Shown: positions 51,770 to 61,242, counted from the stretch's first letter. The stretch: DNA of 64,000 nucleotides from Candidatus Sulfopaludibacter sp. SbA3 (GCA_945890485.1 CAMDCN010000011.1:1-64000); one strand, 5' to 3'. A program made the numbers and translations. The notes: generated from the letters alone by a model not told the origin.

Positions 51770-52884
51770 TACATAACGTCCACGAAGCCCTTGCGCAGCT
51801 TCCGGAATACAGCGTATCCCAAGTAGAAGAAGAAGAGCGCGTAGACCCAGATCCGCGCGACCTCCTGCCACGCCGGGCCCGAGTTCTCGAGAAATAGCTT
51901 CCGGTATCCGGCGACGATCTTAAAAATGGGGCTGCGCTGCAACACGGGCCAGGCCCACTCCGGCAACGAAGCCTGCGGGTAACAGATCGGCGTCAGGAAG
52001 AAGACAAGGGTCAAGAGGAATCCGTTCACCTGAATCAGGTCTCGCAGATAGACGCCGATCGCCGCAAACAGCCAGGCAATCCCCATTGTCAGCAACAACT
52101 GCGGAATCACGTAAACCGGCAGCCAGAATGCCTCCAGCGGGATGGTCTCACGAACGGCCATCTGAAAGAACAGGTACACGATCAACGCCAAGCCGCTCGT
52201 GCAAAGGCCGGAGATCGTCAGGTTCACCGGCAAGATTTCCACCGGGAATACCAGCTTCTTTACGAAGTTCCGATGCTCCCAGATCACCCCGGGCGCCCGG
52301 CCCACGGCTTCACTGAAAGCGAGCCACGGCAGCATGCCGCATAGAAAATACAATACGAACCCAGCCTGTCCCTCGTCCCCCGGGAACCGCGTCTGCAGCA
52401 CGATGCCGAAGACGAAGAAATACGTAATCATCAGCAGCAGCGGGTTCAGCACCGTCCAGATCATGTTGCCGAACGATCCGCGGTACCGCCCCCGAATGTC
52501 CCGCTCCACCATCGCCGCGATCAGCCCGCGATTGCGAATGAGCACCTGCCAGGGCTCCACCAGCAGTTGCATCGCCTGCCGCGGCAGCATCTGCCAGCGC
52601 AGCCGGCGCATGGTGGTCTCCCGCTGCCGGATCTCCGCCCGCCCGCCCTTGACGCTTGCCTCTACCAGCAGGAACGTCTCTCCCCGGTCGTAGCCCCAGC
52701 CGCGCTCGGTATCGATCGACGACACCAGCACCCGGTACTCGCCGTCATCCTCCGGAATCGTCACTTCCAACTTCCCGCCCGGCCCCCACGGCCCCTCTTC
52801 AATGCACAGCCCGCTCCCCGTTTCAAAAACCTGCCACCCGGCATTCCGCCCGGCGCCCGGTTCGAATTGGACGATCGTGGTCAC
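51769..52884 (-). CDS. ABC-2 type polysaccharide export permease with extra N-terminal beta domain
   Basis: The last 260 residues (about 110-371) are a Wzm/TagG-like permease with six membrane helices: ERDIRGRYRGSFGNMIWTVL, FVLYFLCGMLPWLAFSEAVG, HRNFVKKLVFPVEILPVN and FFLTPICYPQASLP. Ahead of it sit about 105 residues with a predicted beta-sandwich (TTIVQFEPGAGRNAGWQVFE; GEYRVLVSSIDTERGWGYDR) that ordinary Wzm proteins lack. GTG 52884 overlaps the glycosyltransferase stop (GTGA). No ATPase (Wzt-like) gene is found in the window, so the transporter's second subunit lies elsewhere. Confidence 0.85.
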   Translation of the reverse strand: MTTIVQFEPGAGRNAGWQVFETGSGLCIEEGPWGPGGKLEVTIPEDDGEYRVLVSSIDTERGWGYDRGETFLLVEASVKGGRAEIRQRETTMRRLRWQMLPRQAMQLLVEPWQVLIRNRGLIAAMVERDIRGRYRGSFGNMIWTVLNPLLLMITYFFVFGIVLQTRFPGDEGQAGFVLYFLCGMLPWLAFSEAVGRAPGVIWEHRNFVKKLVFPVEILPVNLTISGLCTSGLALIVYLFFQMAVRETIPLEAFWLPVYVIPQLLLTMGIAWLFAAIGVYLRDLIQVNGFLLTLVFFLTPICYPQASLPEWAWPVLQRSPIFKIVAGYRKLFLENSGPAWQEVARIWVYALFFFYLGYAVFRKLRKGFVDVM

Positions 52885-54872
52885 TCCCCGCCCTCGTACA
52901 GCCAAGCCGGGTAACGCTTTTTCAGCGGACCTGTCTTCCGTCCCACGGCATAAATCCCATCGCCCCGCAGCTCCTTCGGCAGCAAGTACCGGTCCAGCAA
53001 GTGGTAGATCCACTGGTCCTCGGGCCGCGGAATCTCGCGGAACTCGCCGGTCTCCAGCAGAGCCACCTCAAAGCCGCTATCGAGCAGCAGATGGTAGATC
53101 TCTTTCGCCGTGTACTCTCGGGCGTGCCGCGCCTCCACCTCTTCGCCCGGCTTCGATGGCTTGATGTAGGCCGGGAAGAACCCCGGATGGTACCCGTCTA
53201 AAATCGCGCGCAGCGCCCGCAGGCTGGCGATGTTGGGCGTCGTCAATACAAAGTGGCCACCGGGTTTCAGAATCCGGTTCACCTCGGCCATCATGTGCAT
53301 CGGGTCGCTTGGCAAGTGTTCAATCAACTCGCAGCAGAGCACGGTAGAAAAATGCTCGTCCGGATACGGGAACAGATCCTTCTCCGCGTCGAACAGATCC
53401 ACTTCGCAGGAGAACGTCTCCCCGGTCGATGAAGTGACCGACCGTTGGTCCACCTGCCCGGCCGGGCCATAGTAACAACCCCGCACGTAGCCATAGCCCA
53501 ACTTACTCTGCAGCGAGGGCGTGATCTGCAAGTACGCGCCCATTTCGAGAATCCGGTCGTTCTCCGTTCCGGGCGGTGTAATGGATAGCGTCTTTTCGAA
53601 TCGCGTTAGGTGGATCTCGCCATACTTCTTTGACTCTTCGGTCTCGGCCATCCACGACTGAATGTATTCCGGCTCCACCACCACCGGGGACGCCTCTGGC
53701 TCCTGCGGCTCCTCTGGCTGGATCTCGGAAGGCACGGCTACAGGTTGCGCCCACGGCCGCCCCGCCTCCACCGCCGTCAGGAATTCCGCATACTGCTGCG
53801 CGCACAGGTCCCAATTACACTCTTTCTCCACCCACGCCCGCGCCCGCGCCCCCATCTCTCTTGCCAACTCCGGTCGGCTCACCAGCAGATTCAGATACTC
53901 GTAAATCGTATCCTCCTCCGTCGCATCCACCGGCACTTTCAGGCAAATCGAATCTGGGAACTCGGCAAAGCTGCCGATGTTACTCACCACGACCGCCCGG
54001 CCCATCCCCAGGCTTCGCAGCAGCGTGCCCGAACTCTCTCCCACCGTCGGGAAGCGCAAGTTCAGAATCACGTCGCAGGCCGCAATGTAGCCGTTAAAAT
54101 CCTCAATCGGCGTAAAGCCCAACATCCGCACGTGCTCGTCGAGCCCCATGCCCCGGATGATCGACGCCAGCGGAAACTCCGGATGCGGCTCGCCCACCAG
54201 CACCAGCCGCGCATCCGGGCGCACGCGGATCAGCCGCTTAAACGCCCGCAACGATTCGGCAATTCGCTTATATGGCTTCAGAAAGCCGAAGACGCCAATT
54301 AACGGGGTCGATTCGCTCAGACCCAGCCGCGCCCGGAAACCCATCCGGTCACCCATCTCCGGCAGCCATGCGCCGTGCGGGATCTTTGCTAGGGGGCCCG
54401 TGTAGCCGGCCGCCCGAACATCGTTCGCCACGGCTTCGCTATGCACAATCACGCCCCGGCTCGCGCCCAGAATGCGCTTGAGCATGGGGACGCCCTCGTA
54501 GTCCGGGCCCACTTCCAACCGCCGCACCCGTTCCGCGAACGCCAGCGCCGCCGCGCCGCCGTCAAACTCGCACTCCCGCACGTAGGCGTCCCAGTCCTGG
54601 CGGCAGATCGTCAGGTCGGTGATCAGATGATGCAGGTTCGATTCGTGCAGCACCACCACGCCCGGCCGCCGCAGCGCCTCTTCGTACACATAGGCGTGGA
54701 AACCGTTGTTGCCGATCTGATAGAGGCCCATGCCTTCGGCCGTGCCTGGTTTTTCAAAAATCGTCAGTTCCGTGTACTTCGCTAGCGGCTCCACCAGGGC
54801 GGCGGAATAGTCAGCGATGCCGCTCTTGGCCGGCGGCATCGGGGAGAAAAAAGCAACTTTCAACGAACCCAT
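52881..54872 (-). CDS. GT4 glycosyltransferase fused to C-terminal methyltransferase
   Basis: The 663-residue protein has two enzymes. Residues 1-380 are a GT-B glycosyltransferase (SPMPPAKSGIADYSAALVEP; PLIGVFGFLKPYKRIAESLR; ARLVLVGEPHPEF; the GESSGTLLRSLGMGRAVVVS region near the donor site). A Pro/Glu-rich linker (about 385-405) leads to a SAM methyltransferase (about 440-600; ILEMGAYLQITPSL, LCCELIEHLPSDP, RILKPGGHFVLTTPN). Sugar transfer followed by methyl capping is a known way to end or modify polysaccharide chains. It is in the operon with the export permease, starting 13 bp inside the end of the DUF3108 gene. Confidence 0.88.
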   Translation of the reverse strand: MGSLKVAFFSPMPPAKSGIADYSAALVEPLAKYTELTIFEKPGTAEGMGLYQIGNNGFHAYVYEEALRRPGVVVLHESNLHHLITDLTICRQDWDAYVRECEFDGGAAALAFAERVRRLEVGPDYEGVPMLKRILGASRGVIVHSEAVANDVRAAGYTGPLAKIPHGAWLPEMGDRMGFRARLGLSESTPLIGVFGFLKPYKRIAESLRAFKRLIRVRPDARLVLVGEPHPEFPLASIIRGMGLDEHVRMLGFTPIEDFNGYIAACDVILNLRFPTVGESSGTLLRSLGMGRAVVVSNIGSFAEFPDSICLKVPVDATEEDTIYEYLNLLVSRPELAREMGARARAWVEKECNWDLCAQQYAEFLTAVEAGRPWAQPVAVPSEIQPEEPQEPEASPVVVEPEYIQSWMAETEESKKYGEIHLTRFEKTLSITPPGTENDRILEMGAYLQITPSLQSKLGYGYVRGCYYGPAGQVDQRSVTSSTGETFSCEVDLFDAEKDLFPYPDEHFSTVLCCELIEHLPSDPMHMMAEVNRILKPGGHFVLTTPNIASLRALRAILDGYHPGFFPAYIKPSKPGEEVEARHAREYTAKEIYHLLLDSGFEVALLETGEFREIPRPEDQWIYHLLDRYLLPKELRGDGIYAVGRKTGPLKKRYPAWLYEGGE

Positions 54873-55522
54873 TCCAATGCAAAGCTTCCCATGACGAAGG
54901 GCACTTTCACCAGCGCCAACGTCCGCGCCTCGTCTTTCGCGAAGTAGAGATCAAACTCCCATCGCGACTTCGGCCCCACTAGCGTGGCCTTAAAGTGCTC
55001 TGTATCCGTCGGCACTTCGGCGATGGTGATCCGCTCCCCACCGACGCGGTTTAGCCGGATGTCGTAGGCCGCGCCAAAGAAGATCCGCTGCGGCCCCGGC
55101 GTCCGGCCCGCGGCCAGCTCCTGCCGGACGAAGAACAGATAGGCCAAGGCGTCGTGCGCGCAGGCGGGCACGGCGAACTCGGTCTTGCCGCCCCCGGCCT
55201 CGGTCGTCCGCGTCGCCATCGTCCCCGCAAACGTCGTCTTTTCCTGCCGCTTGCGTGCCCCGTGGACCGAATCTTTCGAGAACTCTACCGAACAGAGCCC
55301 GGCGGTTGCCGTGCTTCGGAACGTATCGACCACCTTGAATCCCGGGATCGCCGCTTCCAGCATCAAGGCGAATTTCCACTGCCCGCTGTCCTTCTTCGCC
55401 GTCAACTGCCCTTCGCCCAAGCCTAAGCCGCTCGGCCAACTGATCTGGTACCGAGTCGATTCCTCCCAGCCCCCGGCGCCCCAAGCCGTCGCCGCGCTCA
55501 AGAGCAGCACCCAGCTACGCAT
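54860..55522 (-). CDS. DUF3108 domain protein, exported
   Basis: The 220-residue protein has a signal peptide (about 1-17, ending AAAWG-like ATAWGAGG) and a DUF3108 fold with long beta strands (STRYQISWPSGLGLGEGQLT; KFALMLEAAIPGFKVVDTF; GPKSRWEFDLYFAKDEARTL; ending LVKVPFVMGSFALEWVR). DUF3108 proteins are periplasmic and of unknown function, and are often encoded near envelope-polysaccharide genes. It overlaps both neighbours by 8-13 bp, supporting a single operon. Confidence 0.85.
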   Translation of the reverse strand: MRSWVLLLSAATAWGAGGWEESTRYQISWPSGLGLGEGQLTAKKDSGQWKFALMLEAAIPGFKVVDTFRSTATAGLCSVEFSKDSVHGARKRQEKTTFAGTMATRTTEAGGGKTEFAVPACAHDALAYLFFVRQELAAGRTPGPQRIFFGAAYDIRLNRVGGERITIAEVPTDTEHFKATLVGPKSRWEFDLYFAKDEARTLALVKVPFVMGSFALEWVR

Positions 55523-56654
55523 GATGGCTAACCGTCGCCCTTCGCTTGGACTCTGTGACGACGCTCTGGTAGATATCGAGCGTCTGCCGTGCCGTTTGCC
55601 GCCACGTGTACCGGGCTGCGTTATCTACTCCCCGGTGGCCCATCTCCGTGCGGTAATCCTTGTCCAACAGAAGATCCCGCATCGCCATCACCATTTCGCG
55701 GGTTGAATACGGATTGAACAATTGCGCGGCTTCTCCCGCCACTTCTTTCATCGCGGATGTATTGGCGCAAGCGACGGGGACGCCGCACGCCATCGCCTCT
55801 AGAATTGGAATCCCGAAGCCCTCATAGAAGGACGGGAACACAAACAAGTCACTGGCGTTATAGAGCTGCAGCAACTCCTCATCGTTCACGTACCCCGTAA
55901 AGTGGATCCGGTTGCCAAAAGGTGATTCTTCGGCGATTTGATGGACGCGCGGCGCAAACCACGTATCTTTACCGACGAATACCAACTTGTGAGGCAATTG
56001 GGGAGAGTTCGCCACCAGCTCTTCAAACGCTCGAATCAGTCCGATGGGGTTCTTCCGCGGCTGCAAATCGCCCACGCAAAGGATGAACGGCGAGCGGATG
56101 GAAAAGCGGCCGTCGACGAATGCCTGGGCCTGAGCGCGCGGCTGCGGCCGGAAAATCTCTGAACAGGCGGCCGGCACGACGGCGATCTTGTCCGGGTCCA
56201 TCCCGTAAGCGCGCGAGATGCCCGCCCGGGAGAACTCGCTCAAAGTCACCACTTTAGCCGCCTGCCGGACAGTCCGTTCGACCGACCAGCGCAATTGCAT
56301 GCAGCGAGCCCTTGGGAAGAACTCGGGATGCTCCAGGTAGCTCACGTCGTGGACGCTTACCACCACCGGCACCGGGCAAAACAGCGGCGCAGTGTATTGG
56401 ACGTGGATCATGTCCGGTTTGTCTCGCCGGAGCCCGCTGGCAAGGTCGAACCCTAACCGGCGAAAGGGATTGTTGCTGACCCAGCGCTTGCCGAACCGCG
56501 CGGGAACCAATTCGTCGGCCCCAGGGACGGAGAGGTAGGCGAGGAACTGAGAGTCCCGATCTAGCCCGTCATACTGTTCGAGCAGGTTGCGGACATAAAC
56601 TTCGTTCCCGGTCAGGTGGCGCCCAATGGCGTGGGCATCAATGCCGAAGCGCAT
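55515..56654 (-). CDS. GT4-family glycosyltransferase
   Basis: The 379-residue GT-B enzyme starts MRFGIDAHAIGRHLTGNEVY and has the acceptor-side IHVQYTAPLF and SVHDVSYLEHPEFF. The donor-side motifs are FILCVGDLQPRKNPIGLIRA, SDLFVFPSFYEGFGIPILEA and MACGVPVACANTSAMKEVAG, the E-x7-E pattern of retaining GT4 enzymes. It would use an NDP-sugar to extend a surface polysaccharide. It is probably the upstream gene of the permease operon; 30 bp separate it from the next GT4 gene. Confidence 0.9.
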   Translation of the reverse strand: MRFGIDAHAIGRHLTGNEVYVRNLLEQYDGLDRDSQFLAYLSVPGADELVPARFGKRWVSNNPFRRLGFDLASGLRRDKPDMIHVQYTAPLFCPVPVVVSVHDVSYLEHPEFFPRARCMQLRWSVERTVRQAAKVVTLSEFSRAGISRAYGMDPDKIAVVPAACSEIFRPQPRAQAQAFVDGRFSIRSPFILCVGDLQPRKNPIGLIRAFEELVANSPQLPHKLVFVGKDTWFAPRVHQIAEESPFGNRIHFTGYVNDEELLQLYNASDLFVFPSFYEGFGIPILEAMACGVPVACANTSAMKEVAGEAAQLFNPYSTREMVMAMRDLLLDKDYRTEMGHRGVDNAARYTWRQTARQTLDIYQSVVTESKRRATVSHHA

Positions 56655-56684
56655 GCTGGTTCATCCAGTATAAGTTCATTTACC

Positions 56685-57857
56685 TCAATCACCTAAGATC
56701 CGTGATTTGTCGAGATGTTTCCAGGCCGCGGCGCGGTGGAAGGTCTCTTCATACAATAGCCTGCCCGCGGTTCGAAGTCTGGTGGCCAAGTTTTCATCTT
56801 GTAACAAGCGGCGGACGGCGGCAAGGAAGTCAACCGCCGAATCGGCCAGCAGATAGTGCTCTCCGTCGCGTCCCGGCAGCCCTTCGGCGCCAATTCGGGT
56901 CGAAACAACCGGTGTCCCGGCTGCCCACGCTTCGAGAATTTTTACCCTGGTCCCGCTCCCGGCCAGCAACGGCACCACGGCCACCGCACCGCGCGCAATC
57001 TCGGCAAACGCATCTTCCACGGCCCCAGTCAGATCCACGCGGTCCAGTCCGGCTACCGAGCCCAGCACAGCATGCGGATTCATCCCCACGAGCCGCCAGC
57101 GCAGGCTGGGTTCGTTCTGTTGCAAGGCCGGCCACACCTCGCGCGCGAACCAAGCCACTGCCTGTTGATTCGGGTGGTACTCCAAGTTGCCCGAAAAAAC
57201 GACGATGTTTTCCCGGCCCGCTTCCGGTAGTGCCCGCCACGGAATTGTGTTCGGATAGACGGTCAAGGCCAATCCCGGCGCCAGCAGGGCCACCCGCGCC
57301 GCGTCCCGGTCCGAGGTCACCAGAGCGGCTGAGTATCGGGGCAGGTAGTGGCGTTCGAGTTTTTCGGAGAGTCGGGCGAAGCGTTGATGCGCCAATCGTC
57401 CTGGCCAAGGCTCCGCCCGGCTCAGGCTGTGGAAAAACTCGCTCTCTACGTTATGCAAGTCGCAGACAACGGAGTCCGCAAAGCGGCGAAGCAGGTCGAC
57501 GTAGGGCCCCAGCCAGAAGTGCTCCACGAAGATCACGTCGTAGCGTTGACCTTGCAGCACGGCGGCAATTTGCGATTCGAACCCAGCCAGCCGATCGATC
57601 AGCGGCGGGACACCTCGGACAAACCGCCCGGCGTTTCTCAATATGCGCGCCGGCATGGAGCGGCCATTCGACGGCAGAGCAATGTGCCAATGCCGGTCGA
57701 CCGCGCCGGACGGCGGCGTGCAGGGGGCGAAGGAGAGCAGGTCGACCGAGGCCCCGCGCTGTGAAGCGTATTCCATGAGCGAGGCGATACGCTGAGCGCC
57801 GCCGCCGAGGACAGGAAACGGCGATTCCGGAGTGAGAAAAAGAACGCGACGCGACAA
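56685..57857 (-). CDS. Glycosyltransferase, GT4-like
   Basis: The 390-residue GT-B enzyme begins SRRVLFLTPESPFPVLGGGA after a TTG start (57857), because this glycine-rich strand is the family N-terminus. The donor domain has NIVVFSGNLEYHPNQQAVAW, RWRLVGMNPH, and VAVVPLLAGSGTRVKILEAW followed by AAGTPVVSTRIGAEGL. It resembles the sugar transferases with a PEP-CTERM/Wsa-type pattern. The gene lies four bases downstream of the DinB gene. Substrate unknown. Confidence 0.88.
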   Translation of the reverse strand: MSRRVLFLTPESPFPVLGGGAQRIASLMEYASQRGASVDLLSFAPCTPPSGAVDRHWHIALPSNGRSMPARILRNAGRFVRGVPPLIDRLAGFESQIAAVLQGQRYDVIFVEHFWLGPYVDLLRRFADSVVCDLHNVESEFFHSLSRAEPWPGRLAHQRFARLSEKLERHYLPRYSAALVTSDRDAARVALLAPGLALTVYPNTIPWRALPEAGRENIVVFSGNLEYHPNQQAVAWFAREVWPALQQNEPSLRWRLVGMNPHAVLGSVAGLDRVDLTGAVEDAFAEIARGAVAVVPLLAGSGTRVKILEAWAAGTPVVSTRIGAEGLPGRDGEHYLLADSAVDFLAAVRRLLQDENLATRLRTAGRLLYEETFHRAAAWKHLDKSRILGD

Positions 57858-57861
57858 TCTT

Positions 57862-58365
57862 CTATTGTGCCCGTTCAAGGATTTGCGCGGTATGGCGGTG
57901 GCCATGCGCGGCCAGAAACAGCAGCCACTGGTAGCCATCGAACATGCCAATCATCGGGTGGGGACAGCGCCCCTCCCGCAGCGGGACATCGGTCTCCTCT
58001 ATCCACGCGTAGATTTTCGCGCGAAGAGCTCCATACGCAGTCCAGAACTCCTGCTCCGAGTGCCACCTCCCTTCGGGAAGCAACGCCTCGGGGGCCTGCG
58101 CGCGCCGGGTTCGCTGGGAGACGCGGGAAAACAGTTCCTCATCGGACAGCACCGGTGGGGTGGGATCGTCAAAACGAAGGGCAGGGCTTTGCAATAGGCC
58201 GAAGATCCGGCGGTCCGTCTTCTCCAAATGCTCGGCGATGGCGGCGACGGACCATTGGCCCTCTGGCGCCGGCTGGTCCCATGGTTGGCAGGCCTCGCGC
58301 AGGGCTGCCTCCTGGTCGCGGAGTGCGCGCAGCAGCGTGGTGCGTTCGTGGTCGGTCATTGCCAT
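57862..58365 (-). CDS. DinB-family protein
   Basis: The 167-residue four-helix bundle has the DinB/YfiT metal site: WSVAAIAEHLEKTDRRIFGL with the first His, and the C-terminal AAHGHRHTAQILE with two more His. Such proteins bind divalent metal and can act as thiol transferases or hydrolases. The ATG at 58363-58365 opens the frame. It is placed between two glycosyltransferase genes, an unusual setting; it may simply be carried along or may detoxify a pathway intermediate. Confidence 0.88.
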   Translation of the reverse strand: MAMTDHERTTLLRALRDQEAALREACQPWDQPAPEGQWSVAAIAEHLEKTDRRIFGLLQSPALRFDDPTPPVLSDEELFSRVSQRTRRAQAPEALLPEGRWHSEQEFWTAYGALRAKIYAWIEETDVPLREGRCPHPMIGMFDGYQWLLFLAAHGHRHTAQILERAQ

Positions 58366-58374
58366 AATTCCAGG

Positions 58375-59430
58375 CTACCCCCGCCGCACGGCTTCTTCAT
58401 AAACAGCATGGGTTTCGCGCGCGGTTCGTTCCCAACTGAATTCGGCCGCTCGCCGCAGCCCGGCTACCCGCCAAGCCGCCAACCGCTCCGGATTCGTTAC
58501 ACAGGCCGACATCCCGTCCACCCAGGCCCGGCTGTCGGTAGCTTCGCCCTGCCACGCCGCGCCCCCGGCCACTTCGGTGACGGCCGGGTCCCGCGACGTC
58601 AGCACGGCGGCGCCAGACTGCATCGCCTCCAGAATCGGCAACCCGAAGCCTTCATATAGGCTGGGGTACACGACGGCCAAAGCATTGGCATAAAGCGACG
58701 GCAGTTCGGCTTCCTCCACCGCCCCCAGCAATCGCAGCCCCTCCTCGTCCGCAAATGCTGGCCCGTCCTCGCGCCGGCGTCCGGCGAGAACTAACGGGAT
58801 CCGGTGGCGGCGCCAGACCTCGCGCCAAGCCTCGACCAGAAACGGCAGGTTTTTGCGTGGCTCGAGCGTTCCGACATAAAGGAAGTACGGCGCCACGGCG
58901 GGGTCCGGCTGCCGTGGCGCGAACCGTGCATCGGCGGCGAGCGGCACGGCGACGACCCGGTCGGGCCGCAGGGAGAACCGGTCGATGGCCTCGCGACGAA
59001 TCGCCTCGCTCAAGGTCAGCACCATCGACGCCCGGCCCAGTCGCAGCAGCCAAGGCGTGCGCTGCTGGACGCGATCCGCGCCCACGTGCCAGCCCGCGTC
59101 GCGCCAGGGCGAGAGGTCGTGGAGCGACAGCACGCTGGGACAGACGCGGAGGTAAGGAACCGAAAAGTCGGTGCCATGGAATACGTCCATCCGGAGGCGT
59201 AGGAGCGTGCGGGGTAGCCCGAGCAACCACCATTTCGAGGAAAACGAACCCGGCGGTGGCGTCATCCAATGCGAAGGCCAGTCTGGTCGCCGAGGCACCG
59301 GTTGGTCACTCAGGAACTGATATTGGTCCCCTGGAAACGCTGCTTCCAGGGCCTTCCGTAATTCGACCATGTAGCGAGTGACGCCGCCCGTCGGGACGGT
59401 CAGCGGCGTCGCATCGAGAGCAACCTGCAT
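58375..59430 (-). CDS. GT4-family glycosyltransferase
   Basis: The 351-residue GT-B enzyme begins MQVALDATPLTVPTGGVTRY. It has FHGTDFSVPYLRVCPSVLSL, then YFLYVGTLEPRKNLPFLVEA and AVVYPSLYEGFGLPILEAMQ, with the GT4 donor-site Glu residues. It is related to mannosyl- or rhamnosyltransferases of O-antigen clusters. The stop is nine bases before the DinB start, so they share an operon. The sulfatase gene ends three bases before its own start. Confidence 0.9.
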   Translation of the reverse strand: MQVALDATPLTVPTGGVTRYMVELRKALEAAFPGDQYQFLSDQPVPRRPDWPSHWMTPPPGSFSSKWWLLGLPRTLLRLRMDVFHGTDFSVPYLRVCPSVLSLHDLSPWRDAGWHVGADRVQQRTPWLLRLGRASMVLTLSEAIRREAIDRFSLRPDRVVAVPLAADARFAPRQPDPAVAPYFLYVGTLEPRKNLPFLVEAWREVWRRHRIPLVLAGRRREDGPAFADEEGLRLLGAVEEAELPSLYANALAVVYPSLYEGFGLPILEAMQSGAAVLTSRDPAVTEVAGGAAWQGEATDSRAWVDGMSACVTNPERLAAWRVAGLRRAAEFSWERTARETHAVYEEAVRRG

Positions 59431-59433
59431 CCG

Positions 59434-61242
59434 CTAAGGCAGGTCCTGCAAAACCGTTTCGAGCAGACGCGGCACGTAGCCGTTGAGCTTCTGGATCGCG
59501 CCCTTCTTCTGCTTGGGCAGCGCCGCGAGCTGTGTCTTGACGGGTAAAGCCTTCTGGTCGAGATAGTCGATCGCGTTCAACGCCTGCAGCGAGACGAAAA
59601 TCCCGTGCTTGTCCTGGTCGGCCAACGCCACAAGCACTTCGAGCACTGCGGGCAGGTCCGCCGGCGCCCCATAACGGCCGATTGCTTCCGCGGCGACGAT
59701 ACGGACGGCGGGAGCGGGATCCTGCAACAGCGGTCGCAGGGGCGCCGCGTTCTGGCGGATCAGATGCCGCATCGCGGCCCAATACCGGACTGCGCTATCG
59801 GGATCCTTCAATCCCGCCGCGAGCTTCGCCGGGTCGGTCTCTGCGGCCATCGCCTGAATCTGGGGCAGGTTTGCAATCTTCCGGGCGGCATCGTAGGGCG
59901 CGCCGCTGCCCGCCCGATCATGGATCTCATTTTCCGGAAGGAACCCAATGTCACGGATGCGCGTGGCCAGGTCCTCCTGCGCATTCTTCAGTTTGGCGAG
60001 GATTGGCGCCATACGGGCTTGGCCGGCGAGATTGTTTACTTCGTCGCGATCGGACTGGAGATCGTACAACTCTTCCGCCGGTTTGGTTTTCCAGAAGTGC
60101 TGCTGCGAGACGGTGAGCTTTCCTTCCTTGAACAGCTTCTGCCAAACCCGCGTGGTCGGAGTTTCGAACATGTACGCGATGTGCTGCGCGTAGATCCGAT
60201 GGGGCATGTAGTGGCGGAGGTAGACGTAGCGCCCGTCGGTAACCGATCGCACCATGTCGTACCGCTCGTCCATCCGCCCGCGAAAGCCATAGACGTAAGC
60301 CTGCCGCGGTTCCACGGCTTTACCGAGGAACGCGAAGCCCTGATGATAGTCGGGCTTCGGAATGCCGGCGAGCGAGAGGACCGTCGGCGCGAGATCGACG
60401 AAGCTGACCGGCCGGTCTGTCGTTGCGCCAGCCTTGTACTCGCTGGTAGCGAGGGCCTTCCACTTCTCAGGGAAGTGAACAATCAACGGCACCCGAAGCC
60501 CAGAATTGTAAGGCCACCGCTTGCTGCGGGGCATGCCGCTGCCGTGGTCGGAGTAGAAGAAAACGATGGTGTTGTCGGCCAGTCCGTCCGCCTTCAACTC
60601 GTCGAGAACTTTGCCGCTGAGGCCGTCCATCGTGTTGACGTTGTCATAATGTTGGGCCCAGTCTTGGCGCACCTCCGGGGTGTCCGGGTGGTAGGCAGGG
60701 ATCCGGACCTCCGCGGGGTCGTGGCGAAGTTTGTGCGGCCGGGTGCGAATCTGGCTCTCGTGGGTGATCGTGAAGTTAAAGACCGCGAAGAACGGCTGGC
60801 CATCTTTGCGCTTGCGCCAGTGGGCTTTGTTGCTCGATTCGTCCCAGACGGCGCCGGTTAGATCGATGTTGTAATCTTCCTTCGAATTATTCGAGGTGTA
60901 GTAGCCGGCTTCGCGGAGAAGTTGCGGGAACATTTTCTGTCCGGCGCCCATCCGCGTCTGCGAACGCATGTGCTCGGCGCCTAACGACGGGGGATACATC
61001 CCCGAAATGATCGTGGTGCGGGCTGGCGCGCAGACGGGCGCATTGGACCAGCAGCACGTGTAGCGGAGGCTCTCGTCGGCGAAAGCGTCCAAGCGAGGCG
61101 TGACGGCATTGCGATCGCCGTAGCAGCCCAACGAGGGGCTCATATCTTCGCAGGTGATCCAAAGGATATTGGGCCTTTCCTGGGTTTGGCTTGAGGCGGC
61201 CGAGGCCGCCGCTAGGGTGGAAAGAAAGTGCCGTCGCTGCAT
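59434..61242 (-). CDS. Sulfatase with C-terminal HEAT-like repeats, Tat signal
   Basis: The 602-residue protein starts MQRRHFLSTLAAASAASS, a twin-arginine leader, then NILWITCEDMSPSLGCYGD with metal-binding Asp. The formylglycine site is CAPAR (C71; CxPxR type), with GMYPPSLGAEHM and FFYSDHGSGMPRSKRW further on. After about residue 470 two or three HEAT-like repeats follow (GLKDPDSAVRYWAAMRHLIR; DPAPAVRIVAAEAIGRYG). Long sulfatases of this shape are typical of Acidobacteriota and Planctomycetes. An alternative ATG at 61260 adds six residues. It would remove sulfate from polysaccharides outside the cell. Confidence 0.88.
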   Translation of the reverse strand: MQRRHFLSTLAAASAASSQTQERPNILWITCEDMSPSLGCYGDRNAVTPRLDAFADESLRYTCCWSNAPVCAPARTTIISGMYPPSLGAEHMRSQTRMGAGQKMFPQLLREAGYYTSNNSKEDYNIDLTGAVWDESSNKAHWRKRKDGQPFFAVFNFTITHESQIRTRPHKLRHDPAEVRIPAYHPDTPEVRQDWAQHYDNVNTMDGLSGKVLDELKADGLADNTIVFFYSDHGSGMPRSKRWPYNSGLRVPLIVHFPEKWKALATSEYKAGATTDRPVSFVDLAPTVLSLAGIPKPDYHQGFAFLGKAVEPRQAYVYGFRGRMDERYDMVRSVTDGRYVYLRHYMPHRIYAQHIAYMFETPTTRVWQKLFKEGKLTVSQQHFWKTKPAEELYDLQSDRDEVNNLAGQARMAPILAKLKNAQEDLATRIRDIGFLPENEIHDRAGSGAPYDAARKIANLPQIQAMAAETDPAKLAAGLKDPDSAVRYWAAMRHLIRQNAAPLRPLLQDPAPAVRIVAAEAIGRYGAPADLPAVLEVLVALADQDKHGIFVSLQALNAIDYLDQKALPVKTQLAALPKQKKGAIQKLNGYVPRLLETVLQDLP

